Shown one piece after another: positions 52,191 to 61,163 of a stretch of 64,000 bases of DNA (positions within the stretch are counted from its first letter, which is position 1; each line of letters starts with the position of its first letter). Below the pieces are notes generated by a model that did not search any database, had not been told where the DNA came from, and saw only the letters and a program-made list of their open reading frames with translations. The stretch is from Flavobacterium aeripolare. Its GTDB lineage: Bacteria; Bacteroidota; Bacteroidia; Flavobacteriales; Flavobacteriaceae. The DNA is taken from assembly GCF_013294025.1 (NCBI RefSeq), contig NZ_JABSNL010000001.1:230095-294094 (forward strand). The letters are read 5' to 3'. A program made the position numbers and the translations under genes.

Positions 52191-53012
52191 ATGGTCATTC
52201 CAGAAACAATTCAAATAGAAAAAACTAACAACCGACTCGCAATACAAGTCTCGTTGTCTGGGCTTTCTTATTGTTGTTTCAATACCTTAAACAATACGGT
52301 TAGTAGTTTCAATACTGTTGTTTTTGACCTAAGTAATCCTGAGATAAAGATCGAAGCACACTATGCTGCTGCTTTTGAAACCTATCCTGAATTAACTGCT
52401 CAGTATGACGAAATACAAGTTGTGCACAGCAATAGTCTTACTACCTTAGTCCCTGCCTCATTATTTGACGAGAACTATTTAGCGAGCTACATGCAATACA
52501 ACACAAAGGTTTTTGAATCTGATTTTTTCTCTTATGATGCAATTACAGAATACCAGATTAATTTAGTGTACATTCCCTATGTCAATATTAATAATTTTTT
52601 AATCGACAAATACGGTAGTTTCGATTACAAACACGCTAACAGTGTGTTAGTAGGTAGATTGCTAGGTGAATCTAAAAATAGCGAACACAAAACAATGTAC
52701 GTTCATTTTGATCAAAAACATTTTGAAATCGCAGTAATTCAAAACGAAAAGTTGCTACTTTTCAACTCTTTTGAATACAAAACGGTAGAAGACTTTATTT
52801 ACTACATTCTTTTTACTGCTGAACAACTGAGTTTAAATCCAGAACATTTCCCGCTAACATTACTTGGAGACATTAGCACTGAAAGCGATTTCTACAAAAT
52901 AGCTTATAAATACATTCGCAATGTTTCTCTACTTGATGTGGAGGATTTGCGATGGAACAATTACTTTTCTGAAGCCGAAAACAGAAAAAATTATATACTT
53001 TTCAACTCATGA
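52191..53012 (+). CDS. DUF3822-family protein
   Basis: This 273-aa protein matches the Bacteroidetes DUF3822 family, usually found directly before rsmD. The start IQVSLSGLSYCCFNTLNN and the middle HFDQKHFEIAVIQNEKLLLFNSF are typical. The pattern resembles an actin-like ATPase fold without clear phosphate loops. Function is unknown, and the constant link with rsmD suggests a role near ribosome assembly or cell division. It overlaps rsmD by four bases. Confidence 0.85.
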   Translation: MVIPETIQIEKTNNRLAIQVSLSGLSYCCFNTLNNTVSSFNTVVFDLSNPEIKIEAHYAAAFETYPELTAQYDEIQVVHSNSLTTLVPASLFDENYLASYMQYNTKVFESDFFSYDAITEYQINLVYIPYVNINNFLIDKYGSFDYKHANSVLVGRLLGESKNSEHKTMYVHFDQKHFEIAVIQNEKLLLFNSFEYKTVEDFIYYILFTAEQLSLNPEHFPLTLLGDISTESDFYKIAYKYIRNVSLLDVEDLRWNNYFSEAENRKNYILFNS

Positions 53013-53602
53013 GAATCATTTCAGGAAAATACAAAGGACGACGCATATCTCCACCTAAAGGCTTACCAGTACGCCCCACCACCGATATGTCTAAGGAAGC
53101 GTTGTTCAACGTTTTAAACAATCACTTTAATTTTGAAGGGTTAAAAGTGTTAGACCTTTTTGCAGGTACAGGAAATATAAGCTATGAATTTGCCTCTAGA
53201 GGAAGCACGCCAATTACTTCTGTAGATGGAGATTTTGGCTGTGTGAAATTTATAAAGCAAACGGCTAGTGAATATGATTTTAATATTGCTGCAACTAAAA
53301 GTGACGTTTTTAAATTTTTAGAGAAAAACAACGCTTCATTTGATATTGTATTTGCCGATCCTCCTTACGCTCTTGATCAAGCTACTTTTGAAAAAATAGT
53401 ATTACTCGTTTTTGAAAGGAATACGCTTAATGAAGATGGGATGATGGTAATTGAACATTCTAAATACACAAAATTAGACCACATGATTCACTTTTCATTC
53501 AAGAAAAGTTATGGTGGATCTATATTTAGCTTTTTTGAACTGCCTTCAAATAGTGAGGAATTAGATCCTGAGTTATTTGAAAATGACGAAGAAGACGAAT
53601 AA
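53009..53602 (+). CDS. rsmD: 16S rRNA (guanine966-N2)-methyltransferase
   Basis: This 197-aa enzyme methylates G966 of 16S rRNA. RIISGKYKGRRISPPKGLPVRPTTD at the start, the SAM site VLDLFAGTGNISYE and the catalytic VFADPPYAL motif define it. It overlaps the DUF3822 gene by four bases, implying translational coupling. It ends in an acidic tail (DPELFENDEEDE) just ahead of a terminator. Confidence 0.95.
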   Translation: MRIISGKYKGRRISPPKGLPVRPTTDMSKEALFNVLNNHFNFEGLKVLDLFAGTGNISYEFASRGSTPITSVDGDFGCVKFIKQTASEYDFNIAATKSDVFKFLEKNNASFDIVFADPPYALDQATFEKIVLLVFERNTLNEDGMMVIEHSKYTKLDHMIHFSFKKSYGGSIFSFFELPSNSEELDPELFENDEEDE

Positions 53603-53620
53603 TACATAACATTACACAAC

Positions 53621-53650
53621 AAAAGCCTTAGTTCTCACTAAGGCTTTTTT
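53621..53650 (+). terminator. intrinsic terminator after rsmD
   Basis: The stem AAGCCTTAG/CTAAGGCTT with a 6-base loop is followed by a T-run. Confidence 0.88.
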
Positions 53651-53802
53651 ATTGCTTTTTTTTTATTGTTCAAACTCAATGTTACTACATGGTTACGTAA
53701 ACTATAAATAGTGATAGATAACACACATAATTTTACTCACATCAAGTTTCTCTTGTATTATTTATTAATTTGCAAAACATACACTTTGTTAAAAAACTCT
53801 TT

Positions 53803-55170
53803 TTAGTCTATCCAGATTGTCTTAGTATTTACAAATTCTTGAATTCCGTACGAAGCAAGCTCTCTACCATAACCACTGTTTTTAACTCCTCCAAAAGGCA
53901 AGCGAGGGTCAGAAACAACTAGTTTGTTAACAAAGCTGCTACCTGCTTCTAGCTGCAGTGCGATTTTTTCGCCACGTTCATTATTGCTGGTTAGCACACC
54001 TGATCCCAAACCAAATTGAGAATTATTAGCCAGTGCAATTGCATCAGCATCATCTTTAGCACGAATAACTGAAGCTACTGGACCAAACAATTCATTGTCA
54101 AATCCTTCCATGCCTGGTTTTAAATCAGCTAAAATTGTCGCTGGATAATACGCTCCTTTACTATCAGGGATGGTTCCTCCTATTACTAATCGACCTCCTT
54201 GAGAAACTGTTTTTAGCACTTGCTCATGTAGCTCGTCACGCAAATCTTTACGCGCCATAGGTCCGTAATAACTCGATTCATCTGTAGGTTCGCCCATTTT
54301 TGCCGCCTGCATCTTTTTTGTAAATAGCGCTAGAAACTCGTCATAGATAGCATCAAGAACCACAAAACGTTTGGCTGCAATACAGGTCTGCCCATTATTT
54401 TGCAAACGTCCAAAGGTTGCAAGGTCGGTTGCTTTTTCTAAATCAACATCATCAAGGACAATGTAAGCATCACTACCACCGAGTTCCATTACCGTTTTCT
54501 TTAAATTCTGTCCGGCGATAGAAGCCACTGAACGTCCCGCAGGGTCGCTACCTGTTAAAGTGATTGCTACAATATTTTTATCCTCGATCACTTCTTTAAC
54601 AAGTTTAGAGTCGATGTTTAAGTTGTTAAAAGCACCAACAGGAAAACCTGCTTTTTCAAATGCTTGTTGTATCGCTAAGGCACATCCTTGTACATTAGAA
54701 GCATGTTTTAATACTGCTGTATTTCCAGCCATCAACGCAGGAACAGCAAACCTAATAACTTGATAAAAAGGAAAGTTCCATGGCATTACTGCTAGTATTA
54801 TTCCAAGTGGCTGAAAAGTAACATAACTCTTAGTCGCTTCTGTAGCCACACTTTTATCTGCTAGTAATTCTTGTGTGTGCTCAGCATAATAGCGACAAAT
54901 TAAAGCGCATTTTTCGATCTCTTTTCTAGACTGTCCTATCACCTTACCCATTTCACGAGTGGCTAACTGCGCATACTCTTCTTTGTTTTCTTCAAAAATA
55001 GTAGCTAGGCTATTCATCAATTTTGCACGCTCTGAAAAGCTTTTCATTTTCCAGGATGCATACACTTGTTGTGCTGTTGCAATTTTATCTTTTGCCTCTT
55101 GACCAGATATGCGGTCGTAAGATGCTATATTTTCTCCCGTAGCGGGATTTATTGTTGTCGTTGAGCTCAT
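53803..55170 (-). CDS. NAD(P)-dependent succinate-semialdehyde-type dehydrogenase
   Basis: This 455-aa aldehyde dehydrogenase has the catalytic Cys263 in NNGQTCIAAKR, general base Glu229 in VMELGGSDAYI, and the MPWNFP motif with Asn132. Its start TINPATGENIASY and length fit the short succinate-semialdehyde dehydrogenase branch. It would oxidise succinate semialdehyde or a similar aldehyde to the acid, for example in GABA breakdown. It is divergent from an AraC-type regulator, which may control it. Confidence 0.88.
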   Translation of the reverse strand: MSSTTTINPATGENIASYDRISGQEAKDKIATAQQVYASWKMKSFSERAKLMNSLATIFEENKEEYAQLATREMGKVIGQSRKEIEKCALICRYYAEHTQELLADKSVATEATKSYVTFQPLGIILAVMPWNFPFYQVIRFAVPALMAGNTAVLKHASNVQGCALAIQQAFEKAGFPVGAFNNLNIDSKLVKEVIEDKNIVAITLTGSDPAGRSVASIAGQNLKKTVMELGGSDAYIVLDDVDLEKATDLATFGRLQNNGQTCIAAKRFVVLDAIYDEFLALFTKKMQAAKMGEPTDESSYYGPMARKDLRDELHEQVLKTVSQGGRLVIGGTIPDSKGAYYPATILADLKPGMEGFDNELFGPVASVIRAKDDADAIALANNSQFGLGSGVLTSNNERGEKIALQLEAGSSFVNKLVVSDPRLPFGGVKNSGYGRELASYGIQEFVNTKTIWID

Positions 55171-55313
55171 GATATTAATTTTATATAATCATTAAAATTA
55201 CTTAATCAGATGCAAACTATGGAATCTTGTATGCTAATTAATTGCTAATTTTTAGTCTTACTCTATTTGCAGCGCTGTAATAGGAGACTGTAAAACAAAA
55301 AAGGACTACCAAT

Positions 55314-55349
55314 GGTAACTTTAAAGGTTAATAAACCCTGAAAGTTACC
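55314..55349. promoter_or_regulatory. inverted repeat in front of the AraC-type gene
   Basis: GGTAACTTT (55314-55322) and AAAGTTACC (55341-55349) are perfect 9-base inverted arms separated by 18 bases. They end immediately before the -33 element of the regulator. Position and symmetry suit a regulator binding site. Confidence 0.5.
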
Positions 55350-55376
55350 TTGAATAGCTAATAATTACTATTTTTG
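55350..55376 (+). promoter_or_regulatory. promoter of the AraC-type regulator
   Basis: TTG at 55350-55352 and TATTTTTG at 55369-55376, spacer 16 bases, lie 18 bases ahead of the ATG at 55394. Confidence 0.55.
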
Positions 55377-55393
55377 TTAGAAAAAACGAGCTT

Positions 55394-56278
55394 ATGCAAG
55401 TAATTGAATCCTACAAACCTTTTGAAATACAAGAAATTGAATTAACATCATGGGAACAAAGACCTGTGAAAAATAATTTTTTCGAATTGGTCTTGGTGAA
55501 AAAAGGTAGCGGTACACAGTGCATCAATTACAATCACTATTCCTATAATGAAAACAGCATCTTTTTATTACCACCTTTAAAGTGTCATTCTTTTACTATC
55601 GAACAACCATCAAAATTTGTGTTTTTAAAGTTTAACGATGCTATTTTTAAAAGTGCTAACCGACTCTCAATTGATCGCAACGAGTGGTTTAAAGAAGCTT
55701 CTTATATTTTATCTAATTATAATCAAATGCCGGGTGACATTATTAAAAGCGATTTAGATAGAAATTACCTGAAACAGCTTATAGAAATGATCTTACTGGA
55801 AACAGAAAGCGATGGTGATGAAGCCGTAGGTTTTATCATGAGCCTAATGATGAGCATTCTAGAAATACTGATTCGGAATATTAAGAAAGGTAGTTTTAAC
55901 GAACTAAGTATTGGTAATAACGACGAACGCATTACAAAGATGCTAACGTATATAAATGAACATATTGACAAGCCAGATTTAGTGAAAATTGATAATTTGG
56001 CTCAAACATTTGCAATGTCCCCCACTTATGTGAGTGAATATTTTAGAAAGCAAGTCCATATCCCTTTGAGGGAATATATTATTAAAGCAAAATTAAAACT
56101 AGTCGAAATTAGATTGTTAAATTCTGCTTTCACAGTCACTGAAATAGCCGATGATTTAGGATTTACAGATGTTAGTCATCTTTCAAAAACCTTCAAGAAA
56201 TACTCAGGAAAGTCTATTCGCCAATTTAAATTAGAGGGAGAATACGTATTGTTAAAAAGAACTACTTGTTCTGCTTAA
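55394..56278 (+). CDS. AraC-family transcriptional regulator
   Basis: This 294-aa regulator has an N-terminal cupin-like sensor half (LVLVKKGSGTQCINYNHYSY). A C-terminal AraC double helix-turn-helix spans about residues 190-290, with LAQTFAMSPTYVSEYFRKQV and VTEIADDLGFTDVSHLSKTFKKYSGKSIRQF. It binds an unknown small ligand and is divergent from the succinate-semialdehyde-type dehydrogenase. An inverted repeat at 55314-55349 is a likely site for it. A strong terminator follows. Confidence 0.9.
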   Translation: MQVIESYKPFEIQEIELTSWEQRPVKNNFFELVLVKKGSGTQCINYNHYSYNENSIFLLPPLKCHSFTIEQPSKFVFLKFNDAIFKSANRLSIDRNEWFKEASYILSNYNQMPGDIIKSDLDRNYLKQLIEMILLETESDGDEAVGFIMSLMMSILEILIRNIKKGSFNELSIGNNDERITKMLTYINEHIDKPDLVKIDNLAQTFAMSPTYVSEYFRKQVHIPLREYIIKAKLKLVEIRLLNSAFTVTEIADDLGFTDVSHLSKTFKKYSGKSIRQFKLEGEYVLLKRTTCSA

Positions 56279-56298
56279 GCCGCAGCATCATTTAAAAT

Positions 56299-56334
56299 TA
56301 AAAAAGGGAGATTCATACAGAATCTCCCTTTTTT
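56299..56334. terminator. bidirectional intrinsic terminator
   Basis: The stem GGGAGATTC/GAATCTCCC with loop ATACA is flanked by A6 and T6. It lies between the AraC-type gene and the convergent PLP-enzyme gene, three bases after which the latter's stop codon falls. Confidence 0.88.
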
Positions 56335-56336
56335 AT

Positions 56337-58166
56337 TTACATACTTTTCACAAACTCTAAGAAGACTTGCTTATGTTTTTCCAGGTCCAAATCTGGCGAA
56401 AGCGAAGCTCTTACAATATAATCTTTATCACCTTCCTTAGTTGTCCCTTGTGTTGACGTCGCTGGAATTGTCCAGTAACAACCTTTAAGTTGGCCGTAAC
56501 TTACGCAAAACTTACTTTCATTAGGAATTTCAGTTATCATCATATTAATTAATTTGAGATTTAGTGCTCTTTTATGAGCCTCTTTCTCCTCTGGACTGTT
56601 TCCCTTTGTAGGTAAATCTAATGAAAACACAGAAGGCATAAATCCTTGCTCTGCTAGTTCTTCTGAAACAAAATTTATTTTGGCATCAGCCAGAACTTCG
56701 TGAATATAATTCACAAACAGTCGTGTGTTTTTATATGCAGCTTCAATTCGTTGATTCATCGAAGGCAATTGTTTTGCTAATATCTCATATTGAAAATCAG
56801 TTGCTTCATTATCGCACAAACTTAAATGCAGCGCAATCTTACTCATTAAAGCAGTTGTATTGTTGTTACCCACACAGTATCCTGCAGTACATTGTCCGCC
56901 ACTAGGGAACTTTGAGCCACTGGCAAACGAGATAGTGCGTACACTTGACAACACCGCCCCTTCTCCTAAGAAATTTACATTAGGACAAAATGTTTGATCT
57001 AAAATAAAAACAGGATCAATTGCCTTGTTTCCCGCGGGAGTGGTACGAACTTTACTTAAAGTAGCTTTTAAATCAGCTAAATTAGGCACTTCGACTCTTG
57101 GATTTGTAGGTATCTCTGCAATAATTAATGGAACAGCATCTTCTTGAGCCATCGCAGTCAAAACGCTCTCAATACTTTGCACCATGTCATTATCACCGTC
57201 TACTAGTAAATCAACAATAGAAACAGCAGCTATACTCTCAGCAACACGTCGCGCTTGATCATTTGTTCCTCCATAACAATTAGGGGGAACTATAATTTTA
57301 ATTGCTTTTCCTTTGTGATTTTCTAAGGCATCATGAACTAATCCCATCAAAATCGCATATTGAATTGATAAACCACTAGAAGCTACTAATGGAGCAATTG
57401 TAGTATTAGTTATTTCGCGTATTGATGCTAATGTAGCCGTTTTATCTTGCTGTAATGTACTTGCATAATATTCAAAAGCAGTTTGAGTAACTAATGATTT
57501 TAGCGCAGTCATGCAATTTATTGGTGTCATTGCTACCGTTTCTCTTCTACGTACGTGCTGAATATCTGATATGTATTTTTTATTATCATCGCCGTTCACA
57601 ACAAGAACACTTCCCAAATGATCATAAAGACCAATATAAAAGTCAATACTATCATTTAAAGCGACTCTTCCAAATTCTTTTTCGGCTGTAACATATACTG
57701 TACTACCATCAAATTTTGTTTCTACTAAGCTACTTCCAACTTTTCTAAGATCAAAGTTATAACCATATATTTCTTTGACAATAGCCGCATCAAATATTTT
57801 ATCTAAAGCTCCGTCGTGTAAGATTTGCGTTTTTTTACCTTCTAGAGCATTCTTTCTCAAAATAGAAAGTACCGGAACAGTTTTAGACGAAAAACTAATT
57901 ACATTCTCTGAATCTACCGCGCTTAATTTTGCTATAGCCCATTCTAAAACGCAAGACAATGGATGACCTAACCTAATATAATCGTAAGCTGTAGGTAATT
58001 CATTAAGTGCGGTGGTAGTAGCAACATTATCTTTGTATAACGTCTCGAACTGATCTAAAAATTCAGTCTTAGCTAACTCTTCATTGTAAATATCTAGTCT
58101 ATGTGTAGTGGTAAGAAGCCAACCAGCAGGCATGTTTTTAAGAACTTCTTTGATATAATTTCTCAT
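56337..58166 (-). CDS. long Cys/Met-metabolism-type PLP enzyme
   Basis: The protein (609 aa from 58166) has a C-terminal half with the fold of the Cys/Met metabolism PLP family (cystathionine gamma-synthase and relatives). The PLP lysine is Lys419 in FASGSKFPSGGQCTAGYC, and a Tyr/Gly block KIIVPPNCYGGTNDQAR comes before it. The first 200 or so residues are an extension not found in the usual 380-400-aa enzymes. It could make cystathionine, split C-S bonds, or act on another substrate. A longer frame from 58244 contains a -7 box at 58205-58212, so the ATG at 58166 is chosen. Confidence 0.75.
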   Translation of the reverse strand: MRNYIKEVLKNMPAGWLLTTTHRLDIYNEELAKTEFLDQFETLYKDNVATTTALNELPTAYDYIRLGHPLSCVLEWAIAKLSAVDSENVISFSSKTVPVLSILRKNALEGKKTQILHDGALDKIFDAAIVKEIYGYNFDLRKVGSSLVETKFDGSTVYVTAEKEFGRVALNDSIDFYIGLYDHLGSVLVVNGDDNKKYISDIQHVRRRETVAMTPINCMTALKSLVTQTAFEYYASTLQQDKTATLASIREITNTTIAPLVASSGLSIQYAILMGLVHDALENHKGKAIKIIVPPNCYGGTNDQARRVAESIAAVSIVDLLVDGDNDMVQSIESVLTAMAQEDAVPLIIAEIPTNPRVEVPNLADLKATLSKVRTTPAGNKAIDPVFILDQTFCPNVNFLGEGAVLSSVRTISFASGSKFPSGGQCTAGYCVGNNNTTALMSKIALHLSLCDNEATDFQYEILAKQLPSMNQRIEAAYKNTRLFVNYIHEVLADAKINFVSEELAEQGFMPSVFSLDLPTKGNSPEEKEAHKRALNLKLINMMITEIPNESKFCVSYGQLKGCYWTIPATSTQGTTKEGDKDYIVRASLSPDLDLEKHKQVFLEFVKSM

Positions 58167-58204
58167 GTATTTTGCTTTTTTAATTTCTAAATTAGAAAGT
58201 AATA

Positions 58205-58212
58205 CAAAATTA
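58205..58212 (-). promoter_or_regulatory. TAnnTTTG promoter (-7) for the PLP enzyme
   Basis: The minus-strand sequence TAATTTTG lies 38 bases ahead of the chosen start at 58166. Confidence 0.5.
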
Positions 58213-58369
58213 CAATAATTTGGGAAGGCATGAAAGCCTAGCACTAGCTTTTATCACCCTCAGTTCTTTTTTCGAATACAGTGAAAATTATTAAAGCAGC
58301 CTATGGTTTAAACGCGCTATAAAGATTAGAAGTCAGCTGATAGCTATTTTAAATTTATAGCTACCATTA

Positions 58370-60103
58370 TTAGTTTTTAAGTAGACTATTCTGAATCACT
58401 TTAAGAAGTTCATTTATTTCAAAAGGCTTAGTCACAAAATCATTCATTCCTGCATTTGAGCATTCAAAGAGCTCTTTTTCACCTACGTTTGCTGTCAAAG
58501 CAATGATAGGAACCGTTTTTTTATTTTTTTTATTAAGGTTTCTTATATGTTTTGTAGCTGTAATTCCGTCCATTACTGGCATTAAAACATCCATCAAGAT
58601 CAAGTCAAAATCATTTTCCTTAACAATATTTAGCGCTTCTAAACCATTGTAAGCAATAGTTACAGTACTGTTTTTTAATTTATTTTTAAGTTGTTTTTCT
58701 AATACCATTAAGTTGATTTTATTATCATCAACAATAAGTATATTCAAAGCAGTTAATTTAAAATCTGATTGAGAACTCTCTAATTCTTGCTCATTTTCAA
58801 TCACAATAGGAAGCGGTAAATCGATAAAGAAAGTTGTTCCTGTACCAGCAACAGACTCAAATCTAATTTGGCCATGCATTAAATCCAGTAATCCTTTTGA
58901 AATTGTCAATCCTAAACCAACACTGTTTGTAGAGGAATTTGTGGTAGCGTATTTCTGAAAAAGCCTAGTTCCTAATTCTTCACTTATACCAGATCCAGTA
59001 TCAGAAATTTGTATTGTCAAATTAAATTCTTGAGCATTTTCATCGTTGTATGAACCTCCTACAATCATTTCGATCTTCCCCTCTTGAGTATATTCGATTG
59101 CATTGTTTAATAGGTTTAGAATAATTTGGTTAATTCTATTTCTATCTCCATATACCTTCGTAGGTAAGCTATCGTTAACGATAAAATTAAAAGTCAATCC
59201 TTTTTCTAATGCTAATCTTTCGTTCATTTTAAACGAAGAACTCAAAGCACTATTTAAGTCAAATGACGAATATTGCAATGAGAATGCGCCATCATTTAAC
59301 TTAGTGAAATCCAAAATATTATTAACTAAAGCCAATAAATGATTGGAAGAATAGTCCATTAACTCTAAGAGATGTTTATTTTCCTCTGTATGATCATTAC
59401 TTTTTAAAATATCAGAGATCCCTTTAATTGCATTTAGTGGTGTCCGTATCTCGTGACTCATAATGGCAAAAAACGATTCTTTATTGATTTGGAGTTTCTT
59501 CAGCTTTACCCTTGATTCTTCCAACTCGATATTTTTATTTTTTAAATCCTCAATGATATACTTAACTAAATTTGTTCGTGCAGTTAACAGCACTATTAAG
59601 TAAATCATGATCATTATTACAGTAAAGTAAAAGAATTCATTGTAAATGTCTTTATTATAATTGTAAATCCCACCCAAGTCATATCCAAAGTAATCAAAAT
59701 AGATAATGGTGGGAACTGTAATAGCAACATATAAAATTGCATACAAAACCAGCCTATGATAGCGTATAATAATAAGTAAGACAACGGGTATGATATAAAG
59801 GAGTACGGTAAAATTAAAAAACTTACCGTACAGTATGTAGGCGTATGTAAAATAAGCCATCAACATATAGGTAGAAATAAGCGCTTTCTTTGAAAATCGC
59901 AATGTTTTTGTACTAGAAAAGTATACAAATACTAAAAAGATTGGTATACTACCCCAAGCAACATAATTCAATTCAATATAGAACAAGAATACAGTAACAA
60001 TAAAAAATTGCGCTGTAAAGAAGTTAAAACTAAAATTATTAAGTTTACTAAATTTATATAATGGTCGTTTTACTGAAGGCTGTGGGGATTCTGGGTTTTC
60101 CAT
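58370..60103 (-). CDS. hybrid sensor histidine kinase/response regulator
   Basis: This 577-aa protein has a membrane region of about six hydrophobic segments (residues 27-178) and a coiled coil. A HisKA domain with phosphoacceptor His217 in AIMSHEIRTPLN and an ATPase with NLLNNAIEYT, SDTGSGISEEL and SVGLGLTISKGLLDLM follow. A C-terminal receiver domain carries Asp505 in LILMDVLMP. It senses an unknown, probably membrane-borne signal. There is no output regulator beside it and no PAS domain, so it may feed a phosphorelay elsewhere. Confidence 0.93.
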   Translation of the reverse strand: MENPESPQPSVKRPLYKFSKLNNFSFNFFTAQFFIVTVFLFYIELNYVAWGSIPIFLVFVYFSSTKTLRFSKKALISTYMLMAYFTYAYILYGKFFNFTVLLYIIPVVLLIIIRYHRLVLYAILYVAITVPTIIYFDYFGYDLGGIYNYNKDIYNEFFYFTVIMIMIYLIVLLTARTNLVKYIIEDLKNKNIELEESRVKLKKLQINKESFFAIMSHEIRTPLNAIKGISDILKSNDHTEENKHLLELMDYSSNHLLALVNNILDFTKLNDGAFSLQYSSFDLNSALSSSFKMNERLALEKGLTFNFIVNDSLPTKVYGDRNRINQIILNLLNNAIEYTQEGKIEMIVGGSYNDENAQEFNLTIQISDTGSGISEELGTRLFQKYATTNSSTNSVGLGLTISKGLLDLMHGQIRFESVAGTGTTFFIDLPLPIVIENEQELESSQSDFKLTALNILIVDDNKINLMVLEKQLKNKLKNSTVTIAYNGLEALNIVKENDFDLILMDVLMPVMDGITATKHIRNLNKKNKKTVPIIALTANVGEKELFECSNAGMNDFVTKPFEINELLKVIQNSLLKN

Positions 60104-60454
60104 AAAATAAAAGTGGTAGTACGTTACAATTATCTACTTATTACTAGTTAAAAATACACTTTTTAACAGGAAAAACAAATTAAAAACGAAATCAATTAGG
60201 CATGCATACTATTTTCCTTAATTGTGAGCTATTACATTAGCTTAGAACTATTCAAACACTACAACAGCTGTACAATTAATGTGCGGTAAATTATTCTCAA
60301 AGATTTAATAAAACTAGCTACAATCTCCTAATTTTTATAATCTAAAAGTACAATGCGAACAAAAAGTGTTTCGGAAATTAATGTAAAAAAAAAAGCAAGG
60401 TTAAAAAACAGTGATAATGCTTTTTAACCTCGCTTATTATAAGTGTTACTTTAA
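60104..60454. other. 351-base gap without a recognised gene
   Basis: The gap between the kinase start and the DsbA-like stop holds no frame I would call a gene and no exact TAnnTTTG match for the kinase. Its right part contains the terminator at 60385-60436. Confidence 0.6.
60385..60436 (-). terminator. intrinsic terminator after the DsbA-like gene
   Basis: Arms 60393-60407 and 60421-60435 pair over 15 bases (one G-U on the minus strand), with a 13-base loop and a run of T following on the minus strand. Confidence 0.75.
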
Positions 60455-61111
60455 CTACACTGTGGTTTGACTATCAAGTAATTCTTTTAAAATATTCTTG
60501 AATGTATCTACCGGTTGCGCTCCAGTAACAGCGCTTTTTCTATTAAATACGACTGTTGGCACCGAGTTCACTCCCATGTCTTTCCAATATTGCTGCTTAT
60601 CTCTTACATCTTTTTCTACTGTTTTGTCATCAAGTTTCGATAATCCTTCATCAGCATTTAAACCTACTTTAAGCATGGCTTCTCTTAAAACTTCACGATT
60701 AGAAACGTCTTTTTGATCTGTAAAGAAAAACGCTATCAATGCTAAATTTAATTCGGTTTGTTTTCCAAATTGCGCTGCATAGTCAAGCAATACGTGCGCT
60801 TCAAAGGTGTTTACCATGCGCATTTCCTGATTATAATTGAACGCAAAATCGAGTTCGGCTCCCGCTTGTGTCATTCTTTGCTGCGATTCGTCTTGTTGTT
60901 GCTCATTCGAACCATATTTTTCAGAAATGTGCTCTCTCAAGTCCTGCCCTTCCTTTGGCATATAAGGATTAAGTTCAAATGGTTGCCATTCGATCGTAAC
61001 CTGATCTTCAATTCCCATTTCGATTATTGCTTTTTCTAATCTCTTATATCCTATTATGCACCATGGGCACACCACATCTGATACAATATCTATTTTTATT
61101 TTATCTTTCAT
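60455..61111 (-). CDS. DsbA-family (FrnE-like) oxidoreductase
   Basis: This 218-aa protein has the redox motif CPWC (Cys15, Cys18) in VSDVVCPWCIIGYKRLEKAI. An inserted helical domain is followed by the cis-proline-type region GVNSVPTVVFNRKSAVTGAQP. No signal peptide is present, so it is a cytoplasmic FrnE-like protein rather than a periplasmic DsbA. It probably handles protein or small-molecule thiols, perhaps in oxidative stress. It is followed by a clear terminator and preceded by the alpha/beta hydrolase gene. Confidence 0.9.
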   Translation of the reverse strand: MKDKIKIDIVSDVVCPWCIIGYKRLEKAIIEMGIEDQVTIEWQPFELNPYMPKEGQDLREHISEKYGSNEQQQDESQQRMTQAGAELDFAFNYNQEMRMVNTFEAHVLLDYAAQFGKQTELNLALIAFFFTDQKDVSNREVLREAMLKVGLNADEGLSKLDDKTVEKDVRDKQQYWKDMGVNSVPTVVFNRKSAVTGAQPVDTFKNILKELLDSQTTV

Positions 61112-61163
61112 AACTATTAATTATCGTTAGCGTCATTCCCTTAAATCAAGGAATGCAGTGGGT

